DNA of 35,978 nucleotides, from assembly GCA_902770735.1 (NCBI GenBank), contig CACXUB010000016.1, forward strand, positions 5,608 through 41,585, written 5' to 3'. The stretch's first letter is position 1; each line of letters starts with the position of its first letter. The stretch is from an uncultured Bacteroidota bacterium. GTDB taxonomy: Bacteria; Bacteroidota; Bacteroidia; Bacteroidales; WCHB1-69. Below the pieces are notes generated by a model. The model made no database searches, was not told the origin of the DNA, and was given only the letters and a program-made list of their open reading frames with translations. The position numbers were made by a program, and so were the translations under genes. Positions 25,827 to 32,011 of this stretch are shown here, one piece after another.

Positions 25827-25869
25827 AAGATGTTGCTATATATTCCTGATTGTCAATATGTTACTTTTA

Positions 25870-25877
25870 TATTTTTG
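25870..25877 (+). promoter_or_regulatory. promoter -7 element of the HTH-nuclease operon
   Basis: TATTTTTG matches TAnnTTTG. A TTG at 25850-25852 is 17 nt upstream. The sequence TTTGCACCCTGAAA overlapping its end recurs at 29216-29229. Confidence 0.6.
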
Positions 25878-25883
25878 CACCCT

Positions 25884-25991
25884 GAAACAAAGCGGGTGAC
25901 AGTGCAACAGCCCGTAATGTTTCACACGGGCAAAGAACCGTTGAGCCGTTGCACCTCAACGGGGAAAGCCATAATCTAAATCAATCTGACT
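25884..25991 (+). promoter_or_regulatory. structured 5' leader of the HTH gene
   Basis: The leader of about 108 nt contains two perfect hairpins: GCCCGT (25910-25915) with ACGGGC (25926-25931), and CCGTTGAG (25938-25945) with CTCAACGG (25955-25962). Neither has a T run. They may control translation or transcription. I do not recognise a known riboswitch. Confidence 0.45.
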
Positions 25992-26315
25992 ATGGCAGAG
26001 GAACAAATCAAACAAGTAACAGACCAGTTGCAGGAACTCAAAGCACTGGTTACAGCTGGCAGCAAAAATGTTTTGTCGGTGAATGACCTACACTTATTGT
26101 CGGGGCTGTCAAAATCCCATATCTACAAACTTATTTGCAGCCGGAAAATCCCCCACTACAGAAGCGAGGGCGGGAAACTGGTATATTTCCGTAAAGATGA
26201 GGTTGAAAGTTGGCTGTGTGCAATCAAAGTGCCAACAGCGGCGGAATCGGAGCGGGCAGCGGTTGCCCACTGTGTAAACAACCCGATCGGAAAGGAGGCC
26301 TGCAATGCCCAGTAA
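25992..26315 (+). CDS. HTH DNA-binding protein (excisionase/AlpA-like)
   Basis: A 107-residue protein with a MerR/excisionase-type winged helix-turn-helix at about 30-75 (VLSVNDLHLLSGLSKSHIYK, then IPHYRSEGGKLVYFRKDEVESWL). This is the pattern of AlpA and Xis-like proteins that bind att sites or operators. It could be the excision directionality factor or a regulator. A short N-terminal helix precedes it and a 30-residue tail follows. It is the first gene of an operon with the nuclease gene, which overlaps its 3' end by 11 bp. Confidence 0.85.
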   Translation: MAEEQIKQVTDQLQELKALVTAGSKNVLSVNDLHLLSGLSKSHIYKLICSRKIPHYRSEGGKLVYFRKDEVESWLCAIKVPTAAESERAAVAHCVNNPIGKEACNAQ

Positions 26316-26781
26316 GCGGAAGAGCATCATAGAGTTTGAGAAGGCATGGCACGCACGCAAGCTGGCCACAATTTCGCCGAATTTCCCGCGTAACGCCATT
26401 GTGTACAACAAATACTCCGACACCACCGCGAACGGCCTTACAAGGCTGATAATTGACTATTGCAAGTACCACGGTTGGCACGCGGAACGTATCAACACCC
26501 AAGGCCGCGTCATTGACGATCGGCGCGAAGTTACCGATGTGTTAGGCCACCGCCGGACTATCGGCAGCGTTAAGCGCATACCCACCGCCGGAATGAAAGG
26601 GAGCGCGGATATCCACATTCTCAAAGCTGGGCGGGCTGTATTCTGTGAAGTGAAGATTGGCCGCGACCGTCAGAGTGAGGCACAAAAAGAGTTTCAACGA
26701 AGCGTTGAAGCGTCCGGGGGGTTGTATATTATCGTTCGGGACTTCGACGATTTTCTGAACCAAATAGAGGGGAGGCCGTGA
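26305..26781 (+). CDS. VRR-NUC-type (PD-(D/E)XK) nuclease
   Basis: The 158-residue protein has the VRR-NUC pattern: GMKGSADIHIL with Asp102, then AVFCEVKIGRDRQSEAQKEF with Glu115 and Lys117 (ExK) and Gln127. An N-terminal helix-rich part includes TRLIIDYCKYHGWHAERIN. Such stand-alone domains occur in phages and satellites, acting on branched or viral DNA. A Shine-Dalgarno-like AAGGAGG lies 7 nt upstream of the ATG. The gene overlaps its neighbours on both sides (11 bp upstream, near-overlap downstream), so all three are probably co-translated. Confidence 0.88.
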   Translation: MPSKRKSIIEFEKAWHARKLATISPNFPRNAIVYNKYSDTTANGLTRLIIDYCKYHGWHAERINTQGRVIDDRREVTDVLGHRRTIGSVKRIPTAGMKGSADIHILKAGRAVFCEVKIGRDRQSEAQKEFQRSVEASGGLYIIVRDFDDFLNQIEGRP

Positions 26782-26783
26782 AG

Positions 26784-27440
26784 ATGAACGAGAACAACGA
26801 GGCCACACAAAAACCGAAAGACAAGTATATCAACGGAATCCCGGTAAGGACGTTGGCCGTATTCTATTCGTCACCGTCCGAATGGGTTGAGAAGGTGGAG
26901 CAATTCATTTCCAACAAGGAGGATAGCGGGCAACAGAGCAAAGAGCCGACATTTTCGGTGAGTGTTGATATGCTCAACGGGATAAAGGCCAGCCCACCCG
27001 AAACGCACCGTGGCAAATGGGAGGTACTTGGGTTGTTCGCTATCCGCTCCATAGGAGGAAAAAAACACACGTTCCGAACTAATTACCTTATGGTGTTCGC
27101 ACGCATGGCGGGACACGCAAGCGCGAAAGGCCTTGATGTTCGCAAAATCCTTGAAACGCTTGGTGTGGCAAAGCCTGCAAACGTTAAGAACCCGTCCACC
27201 TATTACGGAGGCCGACAACTCAAACGCTGGATAATGGAGCGGTACGACAAAGTACACATTTTGTCGGCAAACGGTTTGCGCGGTATATGGGTTATGCAGA
27301 ACGAGGAACTGACGAGGGAGCAGGCACTGGAGGAACTTGCATTAATTGCACTGGGCAAAACCTCAAAAGCAAAGCAGGCCGAAATCAAAGAAACGACACG
27401 CAGGGCGATGGAGAAAGCGCGGGCGCGTCATGGCGTGTGA
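26784..27440 (+). CDS. island protein, unknown function
   Basis: A 218-residue protein with no recognised family. From the ATG at 26784 the protein begins MNENNEATQKPKDKYINGIP; a GTG at 26778 would overlap the nuclease stop. AGGGGAGG lies 6-13 nt upstream. The N-terminal region has PVRTLAVFYSSPSEWVEKVE; the middle has WEVLGLFAIRSIGGKKH; basic and aromatic residues (YGGRQLKRWIMERYDKVHI) suggest nucleic-acid binding, and the C-terminus is a charged helix. It is directly followed by 13-bp iterons (27498-27536), so a replication or regulatory role is possible but unproven. Confidence 0.75.
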   Translation: MNENNEATQKPKDKYINGIPVRTLAVFYSSPSEWVEKVEQFISNKEDSGQQSKEPTFSVSVDMLNGIKASPPETHRGKWEVLGLFAIRSIGGKKHTFRTNYLMVFARMAGHASAKGLDVRKILETLGVAKPANVKNPSTYYGGRQLKRWIMERYDKVHILSANGLRGIWVMQNEELTREQALEELALIALGKTSKAKQAEIKETTRRAMEKARARHGV

Positions 27441-27489
27441 TCGTGTTTGGTGTTGTGCATTCAATGTGTATTATATCGTGCTTTTGATG

Positions 27490-27670
27490 GTTTACTTAAA
27501 TAAGGTCTATAAATAAGGTCTATAAACAAGGTCTATAACGAAAGAGTATTAAATAAACGCGCATACGCGCGAACTACAAACACCCACGGCGCAAAGTCCA
27601 TAAATTAAATTCGGTTGGTTATGGGTTGTATATACACCCTATTTAAGTAACACACTTATTTAAGTAACAC
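27490..27670. repeat. TATTTAAGTAA inverted/direct repeats around the iterons
   Basis: TATTTAAGTAACAC occurs twice as direct copies (27640-27653, 27657-27670). A reverse complement (GTTTACTTAAATAAG, 27490-27504) stands at the left of the iteron region. The pair encloses about 135 bp and could form a long hairpin or bound loop. Confidence 0.65.
27498..27536. repeat. three 13-bp iteron-like direct repeats
   Basis: AAATAAGGTCTAT occurs twice exactly (27498-27510, 27511-27523) and once with one change (AAACAAGGTCTAT, 27524-27536), head to tail. The array lies downstream of the unknown gene at 26784 in a non-coding stretch of 249 bp, a setting like an origin or a binding site array. Confidence 0.85.
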
Positions 27671-27689
27671 GTTTTTTAAAAAAAAAGTT

Positions 27690-27971
27690 ATGAGCAAGAA
27701 AATACAGAAAATCGAACCCGATGAGGTTGAGGTGTATGTTGTGAGCCGTGAAGGTATCGAAAAAATGACGCTGGAGCCTTGGGAAATCGAAGAATTGACG
27801 TTGACACCTGAGGAGTTGGTGCAAATCATGTTGACACCTGAGGAGTTGGAGCAAATAGGGTTAAGCCCTGAGGAAATCGAGCAAGTCGGATTTACACCTG
27901 AGGAGATCGAGCAGATAGAACGTGAAGCGATGGAGTTTTTCAATGAAATAGCAGCCGGGGGGATTATATAA
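27690..27971 (+). CDS. acidic decapeptide-repeat protein, unknown function
   Basis: A 93-residue protein with five 10-residue repeats at residues 27-76 (TLEPWEIEEL, TLTPEELVQI, MLTPEELEQI, GLSPEEIEQV, GFTPEEIEQI). It contains 24 Glu and 1 Asp against 6 basic residues, so it is strongly negative. The 30-bp DNA period is clear in the nucleotide sequence (27768-27917). It has no Shine-Dalgarno and starts after an A-rich stretch. It resembles neither a known phage nor toxin family. A DNA-mimic or a scaffold is possible; that is only inference. Confidence 0.75.
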   Translation: MSKKIQKIEPDEVEVYVVSREGIEKMTLEPWEIEELTLTPEELVQIMLTPEELEQIGLSPEEIEQVGFTPEEIEQIEREAMEFFNEIAAGGII

Positions 27972-28080
27972 GTTTTTGCGAATACGTAACGCGCACGCGC
28001 GAAACCGAACGGGCGGCGGTTGCCACCAAAGGCCAGCCCACCCGACCACGGGCGGCAAAAGTTATCAACACCGCCGGGAA

Positions 28081-28153
28081 CAAATATATTTGCCCAATCG
28101 GGCGGCATTGTGGTTCGGTGACAAATATATTTGATATTCGACAAATATATTTG
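28081..28153. repeat. three copies of palindrome CAAATATATTTG
   Basis: The 12-bp palindrome CAAATATATTTG, always preceded by A, is found at 28081-28092, 28122-28133 and 28142-28153. Spacings are 41 and 20 bp, close to four and two helical turns. It lies 65-137 bp upstream of the -7 element of the gene at 28253, in a 281-bp non-coding region. It could bind a regulator or a replication protein. Confidence 0.8.
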
Positions 28154-28217
28154 TTTTAACTTGCTGTGTTTCAATCAGTTGTTTATAACTTTTCGATTAT
28201 TGTGACGGCGGAAATCG

Positions 28218-28225
28218 TATTTTTG
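28218..28225 (+). promoter_or_regulatory. promoter -7 element of the gene at 28253
   Basis: TATTTTTG matches TAnnTTTG, 27 nt upstream of the ATG at 28253. Confidence 0.6.
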
Positions 28226-28252
28226 CACGTTCAAACCTCAAACCTAATCAGT

Positions 28253-28591
28253 ATGGAACCAATCATCATCACCCAAAGCCAGCAAGCGGCATCCGGCAGG
28301 GTTGAAAGCCTTGTTGAGATTGCCGACCGTTACCGCAGACTATACGAAGACACCAGTGGACGGCTTGGAGCCGCCATCGGTGCATTGGCCGTCTCCCATT
28401 TCAACACATTGCAGGCAACACAGTTGCTGGGCATAATGGCAAACGCATACTTCGACCTCTCCCGGCAATATCGGGAAAAGCAGGAGAAGGAAATCGCCGA
28501 ACTTGAAGCAAAGCAGACCGAACTTGCAGCCTATCAAAAGGCCGTGATGGAGAAGGCCACGAAAGCCTTGGAGGGGCATCCGATAGTGTGA
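28253..28591 (+). CDS. small helical protein, unknown function
   Basis: A 112-residue protein starting MEPIIITQSQQAASGRVES. I choose the ATG at 28253, after the promoter, over the longer frame from 28166, which would run through promoter sequence. The last 50 residues are a charged coiled coil (YREKQEKEIAELEAKQTELA). No family is recognised. It has its own promoter and is behind the CAAATATATTTG array. Confidence 0.72.
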   Translation: MEPIIITQSQQAASGRVESLVEIADRYRRLYEDTSGRLGAAIGALAVSHFNTLQATQLLGIMANAYFDLSRQYREKQEKEIAELEAKQTELAAYQKAVMEKATKALEGHPIV

Positions 28592-28704
28592 TTCATTCCG
28601 TATTTATTCCCTATGTGAACCGAATCGGGACGGCAAGCCGATTGTAATGGATTGATTTTAATGTAGTTAATAAAAATATCTGACAACCTCAGCCCATTGA
28701 TTAT

Positions 28705-29100
28705 ATGTCATTTGCAGAAGAAAATCCGACTGTTTCAACCAGCCTTGAGGGCTTGGTGGAGCTGATTCGCACGATAGCGAGCGGCGGCGCAAAACTTGAA
28801 ATCTCCGTAAAGCTGAAAGATGGCGGTGATCATGTCCCGGCATTTGAGGAACGTCTCCCACGGCCTTACGAGACCTCCGGCCGCCTTAACGGTTACAGAG
28901 GTATTGCCGAATACCTTGGACGGAGTATCGGGTTCGTTATCGGAAAAGTTAAAAGTGGAGTTATTCACACCTATAAGATCGGGCGCAAAATGTACGCTTA
29001 CGAAGATGAGGTGTTGGAAAGTTTGTCAGAGGCCAGCGGTTCGGTAGCAGCTGGCAAAATACTGAAAGCTAATAATCAGGTGAAAATGCGGGTGTATTGA
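28705..29100 (+). CDS. DUF3853-like HTH protein
   Basis: The 131-residue protein ends with a helix-turn-helix core, YRGIAEYLGRSIGFVIGKVK, followed by SGVIHTYKIGRKMYAYEDEV. This pattern matches Bacteroidota phage/island proteins of the DUF3853 family as I remember it. The N-terminal part has LEGLVELIRTIASGGAKLEI. Its role is probably DNA binding. The 113 bp before it show no clear promoter. Confidence 0.7.
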   Translation: MSFAEENPTVSTSLEGLVELIRTIASGGAKLEISVKLKDGGDHVPAFEERLPRPYETSGRLNGYRGIAEYLGRSIGFVIGKVKSGVIHTYKIGRKMYAYEDEVLESLSEASGSVAAGKILKANNQVKMRVY

Positions 29101-29211
29101 CAGCGAAACCAGCCTTATACGGCGGGTTTCATTTGAGGTGCAGCACCCAGCGGACACGTAGAGCCTCCCAGCGTCCAAGATTTGCCACGGTGTTGCCGAT
29201 GGAAAAAATCG

Positions 29212-29219
29212 TATATTTG
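29212..29219 (+). promoter_or_regulatory. promoter -7 element of the candidate small RNA
   Basis: TATATTTG matches TAnnTTTG, about 48 nt before the strong terminator stem; no coding frame begins after it. Confidence 0.55.
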
Positions 29220-29224
29220 CACCC

Positions 29225-29299
29225 TGAAAACCCGCCAAGATTCCCAATATCTTATTGCTGAATTGTACCCGCTTTTAGCAAGGCGGGTTTTTTGTTTTT
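29225..29299 (+). ncRNA. candidate small RNA of about 75 nt at the right end of the island
   Basis: A consensus promoter (29212-29219) is followed by a stem-loop terminator with T run (29267-29299), giving a transcript of about 75 nt that encodes no plausible protein. AAAACCCGCC (29227-29236) can also pair with GGCGGGTTTT (29282-29291), so two alternative folds exist. Its function is unknown; it may control the integrase, be an island RNA, or be a short leftover transcript. Confidence 0.45.
29267..29299 (+). terminator. strong terminator near the right end of the island
   Basis: ACCCGCTTT and AAGGCGGGT form a 9-bp stem (one G-T pair) with the tetraloop TAGC, followed by TTTTTT. It lies directly before the right 26-bp repeat. 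Confidence 0.88.
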
Positions 29300-29320
29300 G
29301 TGACCCCGATTGTGACCCCG
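29295..29320. repeat. 26-bp repeat near the right end (candidate integrase arm site)
   Basis: Exact match to 23811-23836. Here a third TGTGACCC half site follows at 29329-29336, so the two ends are not symmetrical. Confidence 0.7.
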
Positions 29321-29369
29321 CCACAGGTTGTGACCCGTTAGAGGTTTGTAACTTACTGATATTTAAGTG

Positions 29370-29409
29370 AGTAGTCCCGCTGGGAATCGAACCCAAATTT
29401 AAAGTTTAG
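29370..29409. repeat. attR: 40-bp direct repeat within tRNA-Arg
   Basis: Identical to attL (23656-23695). This copy restores the 3' half of the tRNA gene, as usual for elements that integrate into tRNA genes. The right side therefore keeps the complete, functional tRNA. Confidence 0.92.
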
Positions 29410-29443
29410 GAAACTTTCGTTCTATCCATTGAACTACAGGACC
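29372..29443 (-). tRNA. tRNA-Arg(CCT)
   Basis: Complete 72-nt tRNA on the minus strand: acceptor GGTCCTG / CGGGACT with discriminator A, D-arm GTTC/GAAC, anticodon stem AAAGT/ACTTT with loop TTCCTAA (anticodon CCT), and T-loop TTCGATT. Its 3' half is supplied by the island; a promoter with TATTTTTG (29469-29462) lies 18 nt upstream. Confidence 0.95.
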
Positions 29444-29461
29444 ATTTTGCGAAAAAGCGTG

Positions 29462-29469
29462 CAAAAATA
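29462..29469 (-). promoter_or_regulatory. tRNA-Arg promoter -7 element
   Basis: The minus strand reads TATTTTTG, matching TAnnTTTG, 18 nt upstream of the tRNA 5' end. It lies outside the island, so integration leaves it intact. Confidence 0.65.
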
Positions 29470-29500
29470 CAACTTTTTCGGTATCGGATAACGATAAAAA

Positions 29501-29532
29501 GAAAGACACGGATTCATTCTCCGTGTCTTTTC
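29501..29532. terminator. bidirectional terminator between tRNA-Arg and pepT
   Basis: AAAGACACGGA (29502-29512) pairs with TCCGTGTCTTT (29520-29530) with a 7-nt loop and flanking A and T runs. It follows the pepT stop on the minus strand. Confidence 0.88.
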
Positions 29533-29550
29533 TTTATAATTTTTTGAAAA

Positions 29551-30762
29551 TCAGCATTTCGCGATATTCACAATCACCTCGGTGGCTTTCACCATCGACT
29601 CAAGCGGCACATACTCGTATTTGCCGTGGAAGTTGTGGCCGCCGGCGAAGATATTGGGACACGGCAGGTTGCGGAACGAGAGGTTTGCGCCGTCGGTGCC
29701 GCCACGGATGGGCACGATGACCGGCTCCACATCAGCCTCCTCCATCGCCTTCACCGCGCGTTCCACCACGTAATAGACTGGCTCCACCTTCTCGCGCATG
29801 TTGTAATATTGGTCCTTGATCTCGCACGTAATGCAATTGTTGTATTTGATATTCAAGAAGTTAACAATTTCTTGCATGAACTTTTTCTGTGCCTCGAAAG
29901 TTTCGCGGTTATGGTTGCGAATGATGTACGACATCTTCGACTCCTCCACCGTGCCTTCGATGTGTGTAAGGAGGTAGAAACCCTCGTAGTCCTGCGTGTG
30001 CTCAGGACGTTGCGCGGCGGGCAGCATGCCGTTGAGTTCCATAGCGATGAGCTGCGAATTGACCATCTTGTTCTTGGCATAGCCGGGGTGGATGTTCTTG
30101 CCTTGGATGCGGATATTGGCGGAAGCGGCGTTGAAGTTTTCAAACTCCAATTCACCGAGGGCGCCACCGTCCATCGTGTAGGCGAAATCGCAACCAAATG
30201 CCTCCACATTGAAGAATTTCACGCCGTTGCCGATTTCCTCGTCGTGAGAAAACGCCACTTTGATGTCCCCATGCTTTATTTCCGGGTGTTGGATGAGATA
30301 TTCCATGGCACAGACAATCTCCGCGACGCCGGCTTTGTCGTCCGCGCCGAGCAGGTGTTTCCCGTCGGTGGTGAGTAATGTTAATCCCTTGTAATCCAGC
30401 ATTTCCGGAAATTCTTCCGGAGAAAGCACCGTGTTGGACTCCTGGTCCAGAACAATGGTGCCGCCGTCGTAATTCGGGACGATGACAGGTGCGGCAATGC
30501 CGGGCATGTCGGGCGCGGTGTCAAGATGCGCCATAAAGCCGATAACCGGCTGCTTTTCAGTGGTGTTGGAAGGCAACAAAGCGATCACATAACCGTGTTG
30601 GTCTTTGGTCACATTCTGCATGCCGATTTGTTTCAACTCCTCCACCATCACATCGGCAAAATCGAGCAAAGCCTGCGTACTCGGATAGCTTTCGGAGTCC
30701 GGATTCGCCGTGGTTGCGTAGGAGATATACTTGGAAAAACGATTCAACAAATTATCCTTCAT
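29551..30762 (-). CDS. pepT: peptidase T (tripeptide aminopeptidase)
   Basis: PepT removes the N-terminal residue from tripeptides in the cytoplasm. The 403 residues match the family. The di-zinc ligands of clan MH are visible: His79 in MAHLDTAPDM with Asp81 next to it, Asp141/142 in LLGADDKAG, Glu175/176 in HDEEIGNG, the aspartate in YTMDGGALGELEFENFNAA and the last histidine in FAGGHNFHGKYEYVP. RGGTDGANLSFRNLPCPN is family typical. The promoter at 30823-30830 drives it divergently from queA. Confidence 0.96.
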   Translation of the reverse strand: MKDNLLNRFSKYISYATTANPDSESYPSTQALLDFADVMVEELKQIGMQNVTKDQHGYVIALLPSNTTEKQPVIGFMAHLDTAPDMPGIAAPVIVPNYDGGTIVLDQESNTVLSPEEFPEMLDYKGLTLLTTDGKHLLGADDKAGVAEIVCAMEYLIQHPEIKHGDIKVAFSHDEEIGNGVKFFNVEAFGCDFAYTMDGGALGELEFENFNAASANIRIQGKNIHPGYAKNKMVNSQLIAMELNGMLPAAQRPEHTQDYEGFYLLTHIEGTVEESKMSYIIRNHNRETFEAQKKFMQEIVNFLNIKYNNCITCEIKDQYYNMREKVEPVYYVVERAVKAMEEADVEPVIVPIRGGTDGANLSFRNLPCPNIFAGGHNFHGKYEYVPLESMVKATEVIVNIAKC

Positions 30763-30822
30763 ATTCTTAAAAATTTGAAAATTAGATACTTACATTCAAT
30801 TTCTTTTGTTCAAAAAGATAAG

Positions 30823-30830
30823 CAAAGGTA
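30823..30830 (-). promoter_or_regulatory. pepT promoter -7 element
   Basis: The minus strand reads TACCTTTG, matching TAnnTTTG, 60 nt upstream of the pepT ATG. Confidence 0.6.
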
Positions 30831-30865
30831 CAATTTTTATTAAGAAAATTTTCTAAAAAAAACTC

Positions 30866-30896
30866 TTGACAAACGCTTATAAATATTGTATCTTTG
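30866..30896 (+). promoter_or_regulatory. queA promoter
   Basis: A -33 TTGAC at 30866-30870 and a -7 TATCTTTG at 30889-30896 have a gap of 20 nt from TTG to TA. This is one of the most complete Bacteroidota promoters in the window. The ATG is 19 nt after it, too close for a riboswitch. Confidence 0.75.
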
Positions 30897-30915
30897 CACG
30901 CCAAAATTTTGTTTG

Positions 30916-31989
30916 ATGAAATTATCTGAATTTAAGTATTACCTGCCTCAGGAACTCATCGCCCTCCACCCGGTGGAAGAGCGCGACGAGGCACGCATGA
31001 TGGTGCTCGACAGAAAGACCAAAACCATTGAGCACAAACTATTTAAGGACATTGTTGACTATTTTGACGAAGGGGATTTGTTCGTGATGAACAACACCCG
31101 CGTCTTTCCTGCATTGATGTTCGGCGAAAAGGAGCAGACACGCGCGCAGATCCGCGTTTTTCTGCTGAGAGAGTTAGACGAAGAGAGCCGTTTATGGGAC
31201 GTGCTGGTGGATCCCGCCCGCAAAATCCGTATCGGCAACAAGCTCTCCTTTACCGAAGACGACAGCTTGGTGGCCGAGGTCATCGACAACACGACCTCCC
31301 GCGGCCGCACCCTTCGCTTCCTCTTCGACGGCGATCACGACGCCTTCAAAGAGAAGCTGATGACTCTTGGTAAGACTCCTTTACCTAACGACATTCAGCG
31401 TTTGCGCGATATCGAGGAGAGCGACAAGGATGACTATCAGACCATTTACGCCACCGAAGAAGGCGCTGTGGTGGCTCCTGCCGCTGGTCTCCATTTCAGC
31501 CGCTTCCTGCTCGCCAGAATGGAACTCAAAGGCATCGAACGCACCTACATCACGCTGCACGCCGGATTAAGCAATTTTAACGATATTGACGTTGAAGATT
31601 TGTCGAAACACAAACCTGACTCCGAACGGATGATTATCCGTGCGGACGTGGCCGACAAGATCAACGAGACCAAGAAGGAGGGCCATAAAATCGCCGTGGT
31701 CGGCACCACCACCATGAAAGCGTTGGAATCTTCCGTCTATGACAGCGGCATGGTGAAAACCACCGAAATGAACGGCAGAGAGGACATGTGGACCAACAAG
31801 TTCATCTATCCGCCCTACCGCTTCAAAGTGGCCAACGCCATGGTCACCAACTTCCACGCCCCGCAAAGCTCCATGCTGATGATGGTGGCAGCATTCGGCG
31901 GTTACGACTTCGTGATGAAGGCATACAAAGAGGCCGTGGCGGAGAAATACCGCTTCCTCACGTACGGCGATGCCATGTTGATTATTTAA
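30916..31989 (+). CDS. queA: S-adenosylmethionine:tRNA ribosyltransferase-isomerase
   Basis: QueA adds the epoxycyclopentanediol part to 7-aminomethyl-deazaguanine in tRNA, forming epoxyqueuosine at position 34 of GUN tRNAs. The 357 residues start [19 protein letters not shown], the conserved start of the family. [17 protein letters not shown] near 55-70, [25 protein letters not shown] and [20 protein letters not shown] are characteristic blocks. The ATG at 30916 is chosen because an upstream in-frame codon at 30886 precedes the promoter. purM follows after 22 bp. Confidence 0.96.
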   Translation: MKLSEFKYYLPQELIALHPVEERDEARMMVLDRKTKTIEHKLFKDIVDYFDEGDLFVMNNTRVFPALMFGEKEQTRAQIRVFLLRELDEESRLWDVLVDPARKIRIGNKLSFTEDDSLVAEVIDNTTSRGRTLRFLFDGDHDAFKEKLMTLGKTPLPNDIQRLRDIEESDKDDYQTIYATEEGAVVAPAAGLHFSRFLLARMELKGIERTYITLHAGLSNFNDIDVEDLSKHKPDSERMIIRADVADKINETKKEGHKIAVVGTTTMKALESSVYDSGMVKTTEMNGREDMWTNKFIYPPYRFKVANAMVTNFHAPQSSMLMMVAAFGGYDFVMKAYKEAVAEKYRFLTYGDAMLII

Positions 31990-32011
31990 CATTTTTTAAT
32001 ACGATATAACT

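Larger units (their letters stand above)
23656..29409. mobile_element. 5.7 kb integrated island in tRNA-Arg(CCT)
   Basis: The stretch is bounded by exact 40-bp direct repeats, one at 23656-23695 and one at 29370-29409. The right copy is part of an intact tRNA-Arg gene; the left is a tRNA 3' fragment. A tyrosine integrase lies just inside the left end, pointing inward, which is the classic layout of a tRNA-integrated element. Cargo includes an excisionase-like HTH protein, a VRR-NUC nuclease, a DUF3853-like protein and unknown genes. No relaxase, capsid, terminase, primase or helicase is seen, so this may be a satellite or a very small integrative element. Three of its genes have Shine-Dalgarno sites, unlike the host genes checked. 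Confidence 0.88.

Noticed and set aside
26985..28045. 18-bp identity (core GGCCAGCCCACCCGA) between 26986-27003 and about 28027-28044
   Set aside because: One copy is inside a coding region and no symmetric or regulatory arrangement is seen; it may be chance or an old duplication.
27690..29100. Toxin-antitoxin pair among the small island genes
   Set aside because: The small genes are separately spaced, none resembles a known toxin, and no coupled pair is visible.
30897..30915. preQ1 riboswitch before queA
   Set aside because: The leader between the promoter and the ATG is under 20 nt and has no room for an aptamer.
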